From contig NZ_JBGJZM010000001.1 of assembly GCF_042610425.1 (NCBI RefSeq), positions 806,001-870,000 on the forward strand: 64,000 bases of DNA, written 5' to 3'. A program made the position numbers and the translations under genes. Below the pieces are notes generated by a model. That model did not search any database. It was not told the origin of the DNA and worked only from the letters and a program-made list of their open reading frames with translations. Positions 61,860 to 64,000 of this stretch are shown one piece after another. The stretch comes from Ectobacillus sp042610425. GTDB lineage: Bacteria; Bacillota; Bacilli; Bacillales; Bacillaceae_G. How positions within the stretch are numbered: the stretch's first letter is position 1; every line of letters begins with the position of its first letter.

Positions 61860-62912
61860 ATGAGTAGTTTTATTCAAGAGAAGAAAATTATATCGTATAT
61901 TCAAGATCTTGTTTCTATTTCTAGCCCATCCGGATATACAGAAGAAGCCATTACATATGTGGAACAATTTGTGAAATCACTTGGGATTCCAAGCCGGCGT
62001 ACGAATAAAGGTGCTCTTTTGGTTACTTTGCAAGGTGAGGATGATACGAAGCATAGATTTTTAACTTCACACGTAGATACACTTGGAGCAATGGTTAAAG
62101 AAATTAAAGAAGATGGACGACTTAAGCTGACGATGATTGGTGGGTATCGCTGGAATTCTGTGGAAGGAGAATATTGCAGTATCCATACAGCAAATGGTAC
62201 GATTTTTTCTGGTACTATTTTAATTCATCAAACATCTGTTCATGTGTATAGCAATGCAGGAGAAGCAAAGAGAGATGAACAGAACATAGAAGTACGTGTC
62301 GATGCTATTGTGAAATCGAAAGAGGATACAAAGCAGATTGGAATCTCGGTTGGAGATTTCGTATCCTTTCATCCACGTGTAGAAGTAACGGATACAGGAT
62401 TTATTAAATCCAGACATTTAGATGACAAAGCAAGTGTTGCCATTTTAATGTATACGATGAAACAACTTGTACAAAAACAAATTACATTGCCATATACTAC
62501 TCATTTTCTCATTTCAAACAATGAGGAAATTGGATATGGTGGTAATTCTAATATTCCTGCAGAAACAATTGAGTATCTTGCTGTTGACATGGGTGCAATT
62601 GGAGATGGTCAAACAACAGATGAATTTAGTGTGTCTATCTGTGCAAAGGACTCAAGTGGACCGTATCATTATGGATTACGTCAGCATTTAATTGAGTTAG
62701 CAAAACAACATAATATTGTCTATGCAGTGGATATTTATCCTCATTACGGATCAGATGCATCTGCTGCGATTCGATCTGGTCATGACGTCATTCATGGTTT
62801 AATCGGGCCAGGTATTGATGCATCTCATGCTTTTGAACGAACCCATGAACAATCATTGCATCATACCGCTTTACTAGTTTGGTATTACTTGCAATCTGAA
62901 ATGGTGAGATAA
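61860..62912 (+). CDS. M42 family metallopeptidase
   Basis: M42 peptidases are di-zinc (or cobalt) aminopeptidases forming large tetrahedral shells. The 350-residue protein shows the metal-ligand motifs: TSHVDTLGAMV (His), RHLDDKASVAIL (bridging Asp), SNNEEIGYGG (catalytic and metal Glu), YLAVDMGAIGDG, and a C-terminal HAFERTHEQSLHH. Family members are also annotated as glutamyl aminopeptidase or, wrongly, endoglucanase. ACAAGGAGG precedes the ATG. Confidence 0.93.
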   Translation: MSSFIQEKKIISYIQDLVSISSPSGYTEEAITYVEQFVKSLGIPSRRTNKGALLVTLQGEDDTKHRFLTSHVDTLGAMVKEIKEDGRLKLTMIGGYRWNSVEGEYCSIHTANGTIFSGTILIHQTSVHVYSNAGEAKRDEQNIEVRVDAIVKSKEDTKQIGISVGDFVSFHPRVEVTDTGFIKSRHLDDKASVAILMYTMKQLVQKQITLPYTTHFLISNNEEIGYGGNSNIPAETIEYLAVDMGAIGDGQTTDEFSVSICAKDSSGPYHYGLRQHLIELAKQHNIVYAVDIYPHYGSDASAAIRSGHDVIHGLIGPGIDASHAFERTHEQSLHHTALLVWYYLQSEMVR

Positions 62913-62952
62913 ATCTTATAAAGACGCATTTCATAGCGTAATTTCGCAAATA

Positions 62953-62998
62953 AAAAAGTAGTATCCCTCTTAAACCAGTAAGGGAGGTACTACTTTTT
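62953..62998. terminator. Bidirectional terminator between the M42 gene and tnrA
   Basis: AAAAAGTAGTATCCCTC and its partner GGGAGGTACTACTTTTT form a stem with A-rich and T-rich ends. Confidence 0.85.
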
Positions 62999-63029
62999 TG
63001 ATTTTTTTAATAGTATTTTTTATAAGGAT

Positions 63030-63362
63030 TTAGGGCATTTTAGAAATACCGAATCTTGCGTTTAATTGGCCACGTATCATTTTATCGCGTACGGCTTTGT
63101 CATCTAATTGCTTTTCTTTCTTCAACATGTCTTGTCTAATCTCAAATGTTTGAGCACCTTCTTCCATTTTTTCAACAATATCCATTAATTGCTCCACATC
63201 ATGAAAGGAATATTTCCGTGTGCCCTTTTTAGTTCGCTCAGGAAAAATTAACTTTCTTTCCTCGTAGTATCGAATTTGGCGTTCTGTTAATCCCGTAATT
63301 TCACTAACAGTACCAATCGTTATTACTTTCTTATACTTATAGGAATCATCCTTCATTATCAA
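63030..63362 (-). CDS. tnrA: Nitrogen regulator TnrA (MerR family)
   Basis: TnrA activates and represses genes under nitrogen limitation and is held inactive by feedback-inhibited glutamine synthetase (encoded 46 kb away here). The protein of about 110 residues has a MerR helix-turn-helix (LTERQIRYYEERKLIFPERT) and the TnrA-type C-terminus MIRGQLNARFGI, rather than GlnR's. The start is uncertain: AGGAGG lies 9 bases before a TTG at 63362 and 15 before an ATG at 63356; I favour the TTG. Two TnrA boxes lie upstream. Confidence 0.92.
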   Translation of the reverse strand: MIMKDDSYKYKKVITIGTVSEITGLTERQIRYYEERKLIFPERTKKGTRKYSFHDVEQLMDIVEKMEEGAQTFEIRQDMLKKEKQLDDKAVRDKMIRGQLNARFGISKMP

Positions 63363-63435
63363 TGTAATCATCCTCCTACAACCATTTCTTCTATATACTA
63401 ACTATACTCAACAATGTTACGAATTGCGATTTCTT

Positions 63436-63497
63436 TGTAAGATTTTCTAACACTGTATTCGTATAATATCGGAAAAAGTTTGTAAGATTTGTTGACA
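63436..63497. promoter_or_regulatory. Two perfect TnrA/GlnR boxes in the divergent tnrA promoter region
   Basis: TGTAAGATTTTCTAACA (63436-63452) and TGTAAGATTTGTTGACA (63481-63497) both match TGTNA-N7-TNACA exactly and are 45 bp apart. On the minus strand a TATTATAC -10-like element lies between them. They could autoregulate tnrA and also control the divergent 47-codon gene. Confidence 0.8.
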
Positions 63498-63596
63498 AAA
63501 ATGAAGAATTTGAAGGAGGTTTCACATACAATATACACATGAGAAGATTGAGAAAGGGAAACATATATTATAAAACTCACGAAAGGAAGATAACGG

Positions 63597-63740
63597 ATGA
63601 ACCATATAGATGATAAATCGAAACAAATAGCAGAGAAGATTATAGAATTAGATTTACTTCGAGATGAACTATTAGAACAACTAATCGTACTTGCTGGAAA
63701 CGATGCCTACCATCTATTAAGAACTCTTCAAAATAGTTAA
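63597..63740 (+). CDS. Hypothetical 47-aa protein divergent from tnrA
   Basis: Encodes MNHIDDKSKQIAEKIIELDL then LRDELLEQLIVLAG, an acidic, probably helical protein with a leucine-rich heptad pattern. AAAGGAAG precedes the ATG. Two TnrA boxes lie in the shared promoter region, so nitrogen control is likely. No family is recognised. The size and helical nature recall small regulatory proteins that bind another protein. Confidence 0.65.
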   Translation: MNHIDDKSKQIAEKIIELDLLRDELLEQLIVLAGNDAYHLLRTLQNS

Positions 63741-63856
63741 TCAAAACTATATAGTACAGTTTTTCTTATATATAAAGGTTTCTTCGCTTTTTTAAACATG
63801 AATTGGTAGTCAAAAGCTTTCCTCAATCGTATTAAAACACAAGGGAGGGATAGCCA

Positions 63857-64000
63857 ATGCCACAGTTACTGAGAAAAATGATTGAAGTACAAAAAAACGC
63901 TTATAGAAAACGGATTATTGCTGCGGGTATTTACAAAGTTTCCAATCGTTCGGTAAATACTTTAACATTAACAGAGTTGAAACAAGTATATGATTCGTAT
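63857..64000 (+). CDS. FbpA-like Fur-regulated basic protein (partial)
   Basis: The frame runs to the window edge (48 codons so far). MPQLLRKMIEVQKNAYRKRI followed by IAAGIYKVSNRSVNTLTLTE matches the FbpA-type pattern (basic helix, aaGiYK, LTLtEL..eY). In B. subtilis FbpA works with the Fur-controlled sRNA FsrA. GGGAGGG precedes the ATG. No clear Fur box is visible upstream. The product should end within a few residues of the edge. Confidence 0.7.
   Translation, partial: MPQLLRKMIEVQKNAYRKRIIAAGIYKVSNRSVNTLTLTELKQVYDSY

Overview
The window reads as a chromosomal segment of an AT-rich, endospore-forming Bacillus. Gene order follows the conserved Bacillus backbone (miaB-ricA-cotE-mutS-mutL, miaA-hfq, spoVK-hflX-ynbB-glnR-glnA, lexA-yneB-ynzC-tkt-sirA-yneF, ccdA-ccdC-yneK, cotM-sspP-sspO-citB-yneN-sspN-tlp, yneP-yneR-plsY, yneT-parE-parC, tnrA). 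From memory, MutS, MiaA and SspN resemble Bacillus cereus-group proteins most, so a B. cereus-group species or close relative is likely. No database was searched.

Layout. 1-7.8 kb: tRNA thiomethylation, the Y-complex subunit RicA, spore coat CotE and mismatch repair MutS/MutL. 7.8-9 kb is gene-poor, with an inverted-repeat element, minus-strand terminators and one 74-codon gene. 9-17.4 kb: MiaA, Hfq, a recombinase-fold protein lacking most catalytic residues, SpoVK, two small spore-type proteins, HflX, a PLP enzyme and the glnRA operon with a clear GlnR/TnrA box. 17.4-25.2 kb is an accessory island between glnA and lexA: a stand-alone HsdR_N-type nuclease, broken gene pieces, an alpha/beta hydrolase, two acetyltransferases, a nucleotidyltransferase-like protein, a YdbC-like protein and an acyl-CoA dehydrogenase-like flavoprotein behind a possible attenuator. 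25.2-30 kb: the SOS locus (lexA/yneB/ynzC, no yneA found), transketolase, SirA and YneF. 30-36 kb: a GerA-type germinant receptor operon with A, C, a 2-TM small subunit, a decayed B copy and an intact B copy, then a DUF2512 protein whose ribosome binding site lies in a perfect 18-bp hairpin.

36-46 kb: proline synthesis, sporulation protein YjcZ, thiol/cytochrome c maturation (CcdA, CcdC), a possible new SOS gene, YitT, a PP2C-like phosphatase, a catabolite-controlled CoA transferase and an MFS exporter. 46-54 kb: the spore-protein/aconitase cluster (CotM-like, SspP, SspO, aconitase, YneN, FbpB-like, SspN, Tlp), SleL, YneP, YneR and PlsY. 54-64 kb: a response regulator without a partner kinase, HtrA, YneT, topoisomerase IV, an M42 peptidase and the tnrA region, whose divergent promoter gap holds two perfect TnrA boxes.

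Much of the window serves sporulation and germination (CotE, SpoVK, SASPs, SirA, GerA/B/C, SleL, YjcZ), DNA repair/SOS (MutSL, LexA, YneB, ParEC with a LexA-like site, the 98-aa candidate) and nitrogen/carbon control (GlnR, GlnA, TnrA, CcpC- and CcpA-type sites). No tRNA, rRNA, CRISPR array, complete IS element or prophage was seen.
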